Source of the DNA: Planctomycetota bacterium
GTDB lineage: Bacteria > Planctomycetota > JAJSAM01
Assembly (NCBI GenBank): GCA_024274785.1
Contig: JAJSAM010000062.1
Location: 1 to 63,892 of the forward strand
Length of the DNA: 63,892 nucleotides
Direction: 5' to 3'
This document shows positions 58,014-63,892 of the stretch, piece after piece; within the stretch, counting starts at the first letter, position 1; each line of letters opens with the position of its first letter. Below the pieces are notes generated by a model. It saw nothing but the letters and a program-made list of their open reading frames with translations. It made no database searches and was not told the DNA's origin. The translations under genes and the position numbers were made by a program.

Positions 58014-60080
58014 TTATCGCATCCATGAGCGGAGTTCGGGCGGGATCCTGAGTCCCCCGGCCCCGGCCGCTTCAAGATCACGGCGAATCGCCATGTGATC
58101 GGTGGAACCGGCGAGGATGGCATTGCGCGCCCGCTCGAGCAGCAGGGCCGGAGTGCCGGGATGAATGTCGAGGGCGCGCTCCACACGGCTCAACGCCTCT
58201 CTGTATCGGCCGAGCCGGCGCAGGCAGCGAGCCTGCTCGGCGATCAGGCCCGGCAACGGAAACCGGGCGCCCGCTTCCGCCCGCTCGAAGTACTCGAGCG
58301 CCTCCTCGAACCGATCGAGTTCGAGGTACATCCGGGCGAGTTCCCCCTGTACGTTGTGATCCCGTGGGGCGTTTTCCGCGGCGAGGTGTCCCATGCGTAG
58401 CCCTTCTTCCACTTCTCCGCGGTCGAAGCGGTTCCGGGCCAGGAGGGCCAGGGCGTGCCAGGAATCCGGCTTGCGTTCGAGCACCATCTCGAGATAGCGG
58501 GCTTCGTTTGCGCGCTCTCCTCGTTCGGCGGCGAGCCCGGCCAGGCCGTGGTAGGGGAACCAGGAGTCGGGATTGAACTCGAGCCCCTTACGGAACTCCG
58601 CCTCGGCCTCCCGGAAGCGCCTGTGCTGGAGCAGGAAGAGCCCTCGATTGTAACGATAGACGACGACGTCGGGCTCCCGCACCTTGAACCCCGCCGCCCT
58701 TGCCGCCCGGAGGATGGTCGGGGTCCGGGTGAACAGCACGAACAGGGCGAGCAGGAGGAGACGGAGAATGAACGACTTCCTGTTTCCGATTGCCGCCATA
58801 ACGTAGCCGGCACCGATGACCGCCAGTGGGATCGCCGCGGGGAGCACCGGCGCCCGGTAGTGTGCGAGCGGGTAGAAGATGGTCAGGCCGACGGCATAGG
58901 CAAAGAGCAGGAAGACGAGCGGCAGGGCCTTTCGCCGCTCGCGCAGGACGGCCACGCTCCCGAGCAGCATCAGCGGTGAGATCCACCAGAAGTCGATGAA
59001 GAGCACGCGGAGCAGAACGCTCTGGTCGCGGTCCAGGGGGTAGCTGTAGCTCGATGGAATCTCGGCGCCCTCGAAGAAGTAGAGCCCCTTGCGCAGCAGG
59101 AAGTTGGCGGCCCGGCCGGGGTTTTCCCGCATGACCTCCGTCGCCCGGGAAAGCCAGTAGTCGGAGATCTCCGACGATTTCAGCTCCCGCCCAAGGGCGG
59201 CCTCCGCACCCTGCTCCGCGTCGTTCTCGATCAGCGTGGGGTTCAGGCGGAGTTCGGCGGAGGCCATCCAGTCCGAGCGCCATGCTTCGGGGTTGTTCGA
59301 CTGGTAGACGTTCGCTCCCATGCTCGAGGTCACCGGGACGAAGTCGTCGCCGACCAGGTAGTTGTGGAGCGTCACCGGAAAGATCATCACCAGCACCGCA
59401 CCGAAGAAGATTGCGGTGTTCACGGCGACGAACCGGAGCTTCCTGCCCGGCGGGGCGAGCATCAGGAACCAGAACGGCAGGAGCCACGCGAAGAGGGCGA
59501 CGTTCGGCCGCGCCAGCACCGAGAGCCCGAGGGGAAAGCCCGCCAGCGCCGCCGAGCCGATGGTGCGCCGGTCCATGAAGCGGGCGATGAGCCAGAGCGT
59601 CAGCGCGTTCAGGAATACCGCCAGGCTGACGATCATCACCCGCTGCTCGTAGTAGAGGAGCAGCGGATACGCCGCCGTGACGAGGGCGGCGCCAAGCGCG
59701 GTGACCGGCCCCACGAACCGCCGGGTGGCGGCGGCCATGGCCAGGATGGTCAGGAGCCCGAGCGCTCCCTGGACCAGGCGGATCACGATCAGGTGGCTGT
59801 CGCCGAACACCTCGAGGATCGGCGCCAGGAAGTAGGGGTAGAGCGGGTTGAGGAAGAACGGCCGGTCGAGCCCCCACTCTCCGGACGCGATCCGGGCGCC
59901 CCAGTTCAGAAAGCTCTGGGAGTCGAGCCCGGGTGAGTCGAACGCGGGATCAATCGCCTTGAGGTCGAAGTGGGCCAGCACCCGCAGCGCCACCCCGAGC
60001 AGAAGAATCAGGACCAGCAGAAGCCGATACCGCCCCCGAATTCGCTCCCCGACCCGCTCGATTCGCCCGCCAAGGTCCAT
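58014..60080 (-). CDS. Glycosyltransferase family 39-like membrane protein with TPR tail
   Basis: 688 aa from ATG 60080; no clear ribosome site was found for it or for the upstream extension. About ten or more hydrophobic helices are followed by TPR repeats. The N-terminal LLVLILLLGVALRVLAHFD loop, a DSPGLDSQSFLNWG segment (catalytic Asp site of the GT-C fold), the PFFLNPLYPYFLAPIL block and LGLSVLARPNVALF resemble PMT/ArnT-like glycosyltransferases. The C-terminal 200 residues hold TPRs (RFREAEAEFRKGLEFNPDS, RYREALSRVERALDI). Lipid-linked sugar transfer at the outer face of the membrane is likely; the target is unknown. Confidence 0.85.
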   Translation of the reverse strand: MDLGGRIERVGERIRGRYRLLLVLILLLGVALRVLAHFDLKAIDPAFDSPGLDSQSFLNWGARIASGEWGLDRPFFLNPLYPYFLAPILEVFGDSHLIVIRLVQGALGLLTILAMAAATRRFVGPVTALGAALVTAAYPLLLYYEQRVMIVSLAVFLNALTLWLIARFMDRRTIGSAALAGFPLGLSVLARPNVALFAWLLPFWFLMLAPPGRKLRFVAVNTAIFFGAVLVMIFPVTLHNYLVGDDFVPVTSSMGANVYQSNNPEAWRSDWMASAELRLNPTLIENDAEQGAEAALGRELKSSEISDYWLSRATEVMRENPGRAANFLLRKGLYFFEGAEIPSSYSYPLDRDQSVLLRVLFIDFWWISPLMLLGSVAVLRERRKALPLVFLLFAYAVGLTIFYPLAHYRAPVLPAAIPLAVIGAGYVMAAIGNRKSFILRLLLLALFVLFTRTPTILRAARAAGFKVREPDVVVYRYNRGLFLLQHRRFREAEAEFRKGLEFNPDSWFPYHGLAGLAAERGERANEARYLEMVLERKPDSWHALALLARNRFDRGEVEEGLRMGHLAAENAPRDHNVQGELARMYLELDRFEEALEYFERAEAGARFPLPGLIAEQARCLRRLGRYREALSRVERALDIHPGTPALLLERARNAILAGSTDHMAIRRDLEAAGAGGLRIPPELRSWMR

Positions 60081-60140
60081 GAGGGGAAGGCTAGACCACG
60101 AAACGAAGAAGGTCAACGTACCCCCCGTCGCCGAAATCGT

Positions 60141-60169
60141 TTGTCGTTGGGCTCCGAACCCCCTACATT
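60141..60169 (+). promoter_or_regulatory. Candidate promoter of tRNA-Ser
   Basis: TTGTCG (60141-60146) and TACATT (60164-60169) are 17 bp apart, each matching the sigma-70 consensus at four of six positions. The -10 ends 16 bp before the mature tRNA 5' end. Confidence 0.4.
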
Positions 60170-60185
60170 CCCCCGTACCACCGGC

Positions 60186-60279
60186 GGAGAGATGGCTGAG
60201 TGGTCGAAAGCGTCGGATTGCTAATCCGATGTACGGGTTTCCACCTGTACCGTGGGTTCGAATCCCACTCTCTCCGCCA
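60186..60279 (+). tRNA. tRNA-Ser (GCU anticodon)
   Basis: The 5' strand GGAGAGA pairs with TCTCTCC at the 3' end; discriminator G and encoded CCA end at 60279. The D-arm reads GGCTGAGTGGTCGAAAGC, and the anticodon loop TTGCTAA carries GCT, reading AGC and AGU codons. A long variable arm typical of class II serine tRNAs (GTACGGG...CTGTAC) is present. The T-stem and loop is GTGGG-TTCGAAT-CCCAC. It marks the left side of the restriction island and is a typical target for integration. Confidence 0.97.
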
Positions 60280-60571
60280 CCCCTTTTCCCTAACTTCCTA
60301 CCCCACCGCTAATTGCATCTAACCACCTGTCGAGCAAACGACTTGCGGTCCTCTCGGGGTTGTCCGCTGTTTGCCACTGTTTGCCCCTGTTTTGAGCGCG
60401 ATGAGGCACAAATTTGGCACAAGGCTGAGCTCTCGGCCTTTGCAGCTCCCCGAATCCCGATTCTGTCGTGTCACTCCCCCCGTGTACTCTCCGGTACGAA
60501 ATTCTCTGTTCTTGCTTCGAGGGGACATTCTGATATCAAGGATATCAGTGATTCCCAGAGAGAGGTGTGCG
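60280..60571. other. Gap between tRNA-Ser and the methyltransferase gene
   Basis: 292 bp with lower GC than the surroundings. It contains short direct repeats (TGTTTGCC at about 60368 and 60379) and the palindrome at 60530. The minus-strand frame ending near 60319 is open (VPNLCLIALKTGANSG and more) and could be the last residues of a lost integrase. That is too weak to call as a gene. Confidence 0.4.
60530..60548. promoter_or_regulatory. Palindromic operator candidate upstream of the methyltransferase gene
   Basis: CTGATATC-AAG-GATATCAG is a perfect 8-bp inverted repeat with a 3-nt spacer. It ends 23 bp before GTG 60572. A weak promoter can be drawn: TTGCTT at 60512-60517 and TATCAA at 60534-60539 (16-bp spacer), so a protein bound to the palindrome would cover the -10. 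The methyltransferase has an N-terminal ribbon-helix-helix domain, which typically binds such palindromes. Confidence 0.5.
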
Positions 60572-61768
60572 GTGGGCCGACAGCTAAACATACGAGATGT
60601 CCCGGATCGGATCCATAAGGCCCTTGAGCGTCGCCGGCACGAAGCGATGACCACGAAGCGAGAGTACCTGGTCGACCTCCTTGATAATGTCCTTGTCAGA
60701 GAAAATGGCCGCATGCCGCTCTTTGATTCGGCTGAGATGGCTCCACGAGTGCTCCCCCGCCCGGGCCACATTCCGTTCACGTACATCGACTTGTTCGCGG
60801 GCATCGGGGGATTTCGGATCGCGCTCGACCGCCTCGGCGGGCAGTGCCTGTTCACGAGTGAGTGGGACCGCTACAGCCAGAAAACCTACAGGGCCTGGTT
60901 CTCCGATCAGATTGAGGGAGACCTCACCAAGATTAGGCCGGCGGACATCCCTGACCATGATCTCTTGGTGGCCGGTTTTCCGTGCCAGCCTTTCTCGATC
61001 GCAGGGGTCTCGAAGAAGAAGAGCCTGGGCAGAGCTCACGGCTTCAAAGACGCTGCGCAGGGGACTCTGTTCTTCACCCTCGCGACGATTATCGAGCAGA
61101 AGCGCCCTCCGGCGCTCCTCCTTGAAAACGTCAAGAACCTGCTCTCCCACGACCGGGGCCAGACCTGGAACGTGATCCGCACGTCTCTGGAGGAGTTGGG
61201 CTACATCGTGTTCCCAAAGGTCATCGACGCCGCCGACTACGTGCCGCAGCATCGGGAGCGGATATTTATCGTTGGGCTGGACCAGCGGGTCTTCGGCGAC
61301 TCTCCGGCATTTCGGTGGCCAGATCCCCCTGAGGAAGCTGGCCCCGGGCTCCGAGAGATCCTCGATCCGACTCCTCATTCGAAGTACACGCTTTCCGACC
61401 GCCTGTGGGAGTACCTCCAGCGCTATGCGGAAGGTCACAGAGCAAAGGGCAACGGATTCGGTTTCGGTCTCGCCAATCTTGATGGGGTGACGAGGACCCT
61501 CAGTGCTCGGTACTACAAGGATGGCTCCGAAATTCTGGTTCCCCAGGGAAGAGGACGAAATCCACGACGACTCACCCCCCGGGAGTGCGCAAGGCTAATG
61601 GGCTTTCCTGATGAGCTGGAAATCGTCGTCTCCGATACCCAGGCCTATCGGCAGTTCGGAAACGCTGTGTGCCCTAAGGTCGTCGAGCCGGTGGCAAGGA
61701 AGATCATCGAGATCTTGTGTTCACAGGTCCGCCAGCGGAAGCTGGGGCTTCTCAAGGGCCGTTGCTGA
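60572..61768 (+). CDS. C5-cytosine DNA methyltransferase with N-terminal ribbon-helix-helix domain
   Basis: 398 aa from GTG 60572, supported by GAGAGAGG 7 nt upstream. Residues 4 to about 45 (QLNIRDVPDRIHKALERRR, then KREYLVDLLDNVLV) match VapB/FitA-type ribbon-helix-helix proteins. The methyltransferase domain is complete: DLFAGIGGFRIAL (motif I, about 72), GFPCQPFSIAG (motif IV with catalytic Cys, about 136), LLLENVKNL (VI), PQHRERIFIVG (VIII), RRLTPRECARLMGFPDE (IX) and YRQFGNAV (X). Proximity to an EcoRII-type nuclease and Vsr predicts methylation of CCWGG, as by Dcm and M.EcoRII. The fused DNA-binding head suggests it represses its own promoter. Confidence 0.9.
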   Translation: MGRQLNIRDVPDRIHKALERRRHEAMTTKREYLVDLLDNVLVRENGRMPLFDSAEMAPRVLPRPGHIPFTYIDLFAGIGGFRIALDRLGGQCLFTSEWDRYSQKTYRAWFSDQIEGDLTKIRPADIPDHDLLVAGFPCQPFSIAGVSKKKSLGRAHGFKDAAQGTLFFTLATIIEQKRPPALLLENVKNLLSHDRGQTWNVIRTSLEELGYIVFPKVIDAADYVPQHRERIFIVGLDQRVFGDSPAFRWPDPPEEAGPGLREILDPTPHSKYTLSDRLWEYLQRYAEGHRAKGNGFGFGLANLDGVTRTLSARYYKDGSEILVPQGRGRNPRRLTPRECARLMGFPDELEIVVSDTQAYRQFGNAVCPKVVEPVARKIIEILCSQVRQRKLGLLKGRC

Positions 61769-61792
61769 CGACGGGCCGGAGACGGAGGAGCC

Positions 61793-62977
61793 ATGCCGTC
61801 ATTCGCTGCGGAGAGGGCAATAGAGGACGCACACCGCGCCGGACGCGCCATCCTGAAGTTCATCACCCCGAATGAACTCGGCCTGACCGGCAGCCATCAG
61901 TACGGCTACTACTTGCCGAAGTCAGCTTGGAGAATATTCACGCCTCATCCCCCTGAGCGCGGCCGAAATGACAAGAACGAGGTACGGGTCACTTGGCCAG
62001 ACGGTCGTCGGACGGATTCGGTGGTGACCTGGTACGGCAAGCGAACGCGCTCCGAGTATCGACTGACACGCTTCGGCAAGGACTTCCCATGGCGCGCCGC
62101 AGACGTGGTGGGCGATCTGCTCGTTCTCGTCCCGTGGGATCTGGATCGGATGAGCGCACATGTCCTGGATCTTGAAGACGACATCGAGGATGTACAGCAC
62201 GGGCTTGGGGTGTTCGTTGCAGAACAGTGGGCAGTTTACGACTCCCAGAGGCACGAGGGCGAAACGGAGGAGGAGTGCTTTGACCGTGCCTTCCGTGAGT
62301 TCGCTGACCCTCTCGCCGAATTTCCCCCCGGCGTGGATTTTTCGAATGCGGCGTGTGACCTCCTACGCAAGTGCGTTGCCTCCTTCGCGACGGAATCCGC
62401 TGATGTTCGACTGATGGCGGGGGTGGAGACAGAATATCGGCTGTTCCGCTTCGTCGAGAGACAGCTCTGTCACGCCGAAATCTCTCGCCTCTTCGGGTCG
62501 ATCGACGAATTTCTGTCGGTTGCGCGGACGATCCTCAACCGACGGAAGTCCAGAGCCGGGCGGTCGCTTGAGAACCATATCGAGAAGCTGCTCCTCGAAG
62601 CCCGGATCCCGCACGACATGCGATCGAATGTCGAAGGAAGACCTGACATCCTGATCCCCGGCGCCGACGATTACCGCAACAACAGCTACCCTGAAGACGG
62701 TCTCTTCGCCGTCGGCGTGAAGACGACATGCAAGGATCGCTGGCGCCAAGTGCTCCAGGAAGCCCCTCGCGTCCGAAAAAAGCACATCATCACGATCCAA
62801 CAGGGCATCTCAACCAATCAGCTTCGAGAAATGAACGAGGCCGGTGTCACTCTCGTGGTTCCACTGGGTCTCCACAGCAAGTACCCGCCGGAGAGGCCTG
62901 TTCGAATGCTGACGGTGGAAGCCTTCCTGGAGGAAGTTCGGCAGACCGGAAAGAGATACGGATGGCCGACGTACTGA
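61793..62977 (+). CDS. EcoRII-type restriction endonuclease
   Basis: 394 aa from ATG 61793 with GGAGG upstream, 24 bp after the methyltransferase; EcoRII has about 404 aa. Residues 1 to about 170 form the effector-like N-terminal domain (FITPNELGLTGSHQYGYYLP, then WPDGRRTDSVVTWYGKRTRS, then TRFGKDFPWR). The C-terminal catalytic domain (about 235-394) has SRAGRSLENHIEKLLLEA, GRPDILIPGADDY (about 282) and VGVKTTCKDRWRQVL, the PD...K nuclease core, then KHIITIQQGISTNQLREM. Type IIE cleavage of CCWGG is predicted. Its end overlaps vsr by 16 nt. Confidence 0.9.
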   Translation: MPSFAAERAIEDAHRAGRAILKFITPNELGLTGSHQYGYYLPKSAWRIFTPHPPERGRNDKNEVRVTWPDGRRTDSVVTWYGKRTRSEYRLTRFGKDFPWRAADVVGDLLVLVPWDLDRMSAHVLDLEDDIEDVQHGLGVFVAEQWAVYDSQRHEGETEEECFDRAFREFADPLAEFPPGVDFSNAACDLLRKCVASFATESADVRLMAGVETEYRLFRFVERQLCHAEISRLFGSIDEFLSVARTILNRRKSRAGRSLENHIEKLLLEARIPHDMRSNVEGRPDILIPGADDYRNNSYPEDGLFAVGVKTTCKDRWRQVLQEAPRVRKKHIITIQQGISTNQLREMNEAGVTLVVPLGLHSKYPPERPVRMLTVEAFLEEVRQTGKRYGWPTY

Positions 62978-63387
62978 CCCCGGATCAGCGCCGCCGGAAC
63001 ATGCAGGCCATCAGGGGGCGGGATACGAAGCCCGAGATGTTCGTCCGTCGACTCGTTCACAAGATGGGATACCGCTTCCGGCTCCATCGGAAGGATCTCC
63101 CCGGAAGGCCCGACCTGGTTCTGCCCCAGCACCGTAGGGTCATCTATGTCCACGGCTGCTACTGGCACGTTCACACCTGTCGGTGGGGACAGGTCGTACC
63201 GAAGACGAACGCGAAATTCTGGGCGACCAAGCGGGCGGGAAATGTCGAGAGGGACAAGAATAACCGGAAGGAGATCGAGTCTCTCGGGTGGTCCGTTCTT
63301 GTGGTTTGGGAATGCGAAACCCGGGAAGCCGAGACTCTGCGCGACCGACTCGCTGAGTTTCTAGCCCCGACCGAACTGGAAGGATGA
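62962..63387 (+). CDS. vsr: Very short patch repair endonuclease
   Basis: 141 aa from ATG 62962, overlapping the endonuclease gene by 16 nt. Motifs are MQAIRGRDTKPEMFVRRLVH, FRLHRKDLPGRPDLVLP (Asp near 50), HGCYWHVHTCRWG with catalytic His, and FWATKRAGNVERDKNN. Vsr nicks next to T:G mismatches made by deamination of 5-methylcytosine at the methylated site, guarding against C-to-T mutation. Its overlap with the restriction gene shows a compact three-gene unit. Confidence 0.95.
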   Translation: MADVLTPDQRRRNMQAIRGRDTKPEMFVRRLVHKMGYRFRLHRKDLPGRPDLVLPQHRRVIYVHGCYWHVHTCRWGQVVPKTNAKFWATKRAGNVERDKNNRKEIESLGWSVLVVWECETREAETLRDRLAEFLAPTELEG

Positions 63388-63604
63388 TTCCGTCGCCACC
63401 AGCGCGAGGGATGGTTCAAGTCGTCCAGCAGGGCCTGTGTGGCTTTCCCGAACGGCTCGCGGAGAAGACGGTGCTGCCGGTTCGCATAGGCGTCGAGCTG
63501 GCGCACTTGGAGGGTGCCTTTCCGGGAAGCTGATTGGCGAACTTGAGTAGCTACTCCAAAGGCTCCGGAACCCAATCCGATTTCGCCGTTCACACGTCAG
63601 TAGC
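63388..63604. other. Gap between vsr and the IS66-type end
   Basis: The minus strand is open from about 63593 (RKGTLQVRQLDAYANRQHRL, then REPFGKATQALLDDLNHP) and looks coding-like, without a family I recognise. It may be the edge of a disrupted gene. Confidence 0.3.
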
Positions 63605-63892
63605 GTAAGTGTCCGACGAACCCCATCTACCGCTCGCCGTGCTCATCCCGCAGAATCAGCCGCCAGACCCCTTTCTTGGAGGTGAGGTATGGTGGTACCG
63701 AAGTTGACGGCGAAGGAGCGGCAGTTTCGCTCCCTGATGTCGGAGCGGGCGAAGAGCGGTCTCTCGATGGCGCGGTTTGCACGGTCTCGCGGGATCCCGG
63801 AGGGAACCTTCGCGTGGTGGAGTTCTGAGATCCGGCGGCGGGAGGAGTTGCGACGGGGGGACAGGTTCGAGTCGGGTGAAGGCGGCGCGGTC
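63605..63892 (+). mobile_element. IS66-type element, left end (runs off the window)
   Basis: GTAAGTGTCCGACGAACC at 63605-63622 matches the 5'-GTAA start and general form of IS66-family terminal inverted repeats. The TnpA-like gene begins 67 bp further on. The right end is outside the window. Confidence 0.65.
63689..63892 (+). CDS. tnpA: IS66 family TnpA-like accessory protein, partial
   Basis: 68 codons from ATG 63689, open at the window end, with GGAGGTGAGG upstream. The sequence (LTAKERQFRSLMSERAKSGL, then SMARFARSRGIPEGTFAWWS) shows the helix-turn-helix pattern of IS66 TnpA (ISVNTLYYW-like). TnpB and TnpC would lie downstream. Confidence 0.75.
   Translation, partial: MVVPKLTAKERQFRSLMSERAKSGLSMARFARSRGIPEGTFAWWSSEIRRREELRRGDRFESGEGGAV

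Noticed and set aside
60371..60571. A longer N-terminus for the methyltransferase
   Set aside because: The residues before GTG 60572 are low in coding signal and include the palindrome; the ribosome site is at 60558-60565.
60280..63892. Right-hand attachment site (copy of the tRNA 3' end)
   Set aside because: I saw no second copy of the TTCGAATCCCACTCTCTCCG segment downstream in the window, so island limits are not proven.

Overview
The window is a GC-rich, gene-dense bacterial chromosome segment. The gene content points to an uncultivated member of the PVC superphylum, most likely Planctomycetota: an ECF sigma factor beside a zinc-finger/HEAT anti-sigma protein, a Pkn-type kinase fused to AAA and TPR regions, PEGA domains, many secreted and lipoprotein genes, secretin-N-like modules, and a long GreA of the type known from Chlamydiae and spirochaetes. 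This assignment is inferred from gene families; there is no rRNA marker in the window.

Layout. 1-5257: a 42-bp tandem array, a DUF1579 secreted protein, a Gly/Cys/Met/His-rich secreted protein with internal repeats, a beta-CASP metallo-hydrolase and an exported cyclophilin. 5445-10695: a cytidylyltransferase-like/KdsC-like fusion, an ABC-F ATPase and a long GreA fusion. 10789-14453: a two-gene molybdenum hydroxylase. 14450-18804: a chimeric sigma/kinase/PEGA relic, a PEGA lipoprotein, a ZnuABC-type importer and an eroded AbiE-like toxin-antitoxin remnant. 18801-22225 (minus): a PhnDCEE-type importer whose binding protein resembles the putative selenate group. 22490-30171: a secreted protein, a phosphate-selective-porin-like gene broken by one stop codon, a 1205-aa kinase/AAA/TPR regulator, a 67-aa protein and an AI-2E-family membrane protein. 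30464-39703: a Cache/HAMP/SpoIIE phosphatase, a membrane-anchored protein, a HEAT-repeat protein, a secretin-N-like protein, and the anti-sigma/sigma pair. 40182-44178: two lipoproteins (LpoB-like and COG3014-like), a polysaccharide deacetylase and an EamA exporter. 44473-49849: a VLCAD-like acyl-CoA dehydrogenase, an HTH-PtsN fusion, acetyl-CoA synthetase and a DUF6515-like protein. 49836-60080: hemW-lepA, a membrane protein, a SecD fragment, EVE, bacilliredoxin, UbiD-like, FmdB-like, LURP-one-like and a glycosyltransferase-39/TPR protein. 60186-63892: tRNA-Ser(GCU), then a probable genomic island with a cytosine methyltransferase, an EcoRII-like endonuclease and Vsr, ending in the left end of an IS66-type element.

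Three themes run through the segment. First, a family of about 160-bp repeats with imperfect terminal inverted repeats occurs five times; three copies begin exactly on the stop codon of the preceding gene. Second, several loci are eroded but still contain open frames: sigma/kinase, AbiE-like, porin, SecD and a small frameshifted gene. Third, the restriction-modification module at the tRNA has a methyltransferase with an N-terminal ribbon-helix-helix domain, preceded by a perfect palindrome. This arrangement suggests autoregulation and is the best candidate here for an undescribed regulatory arrangement.
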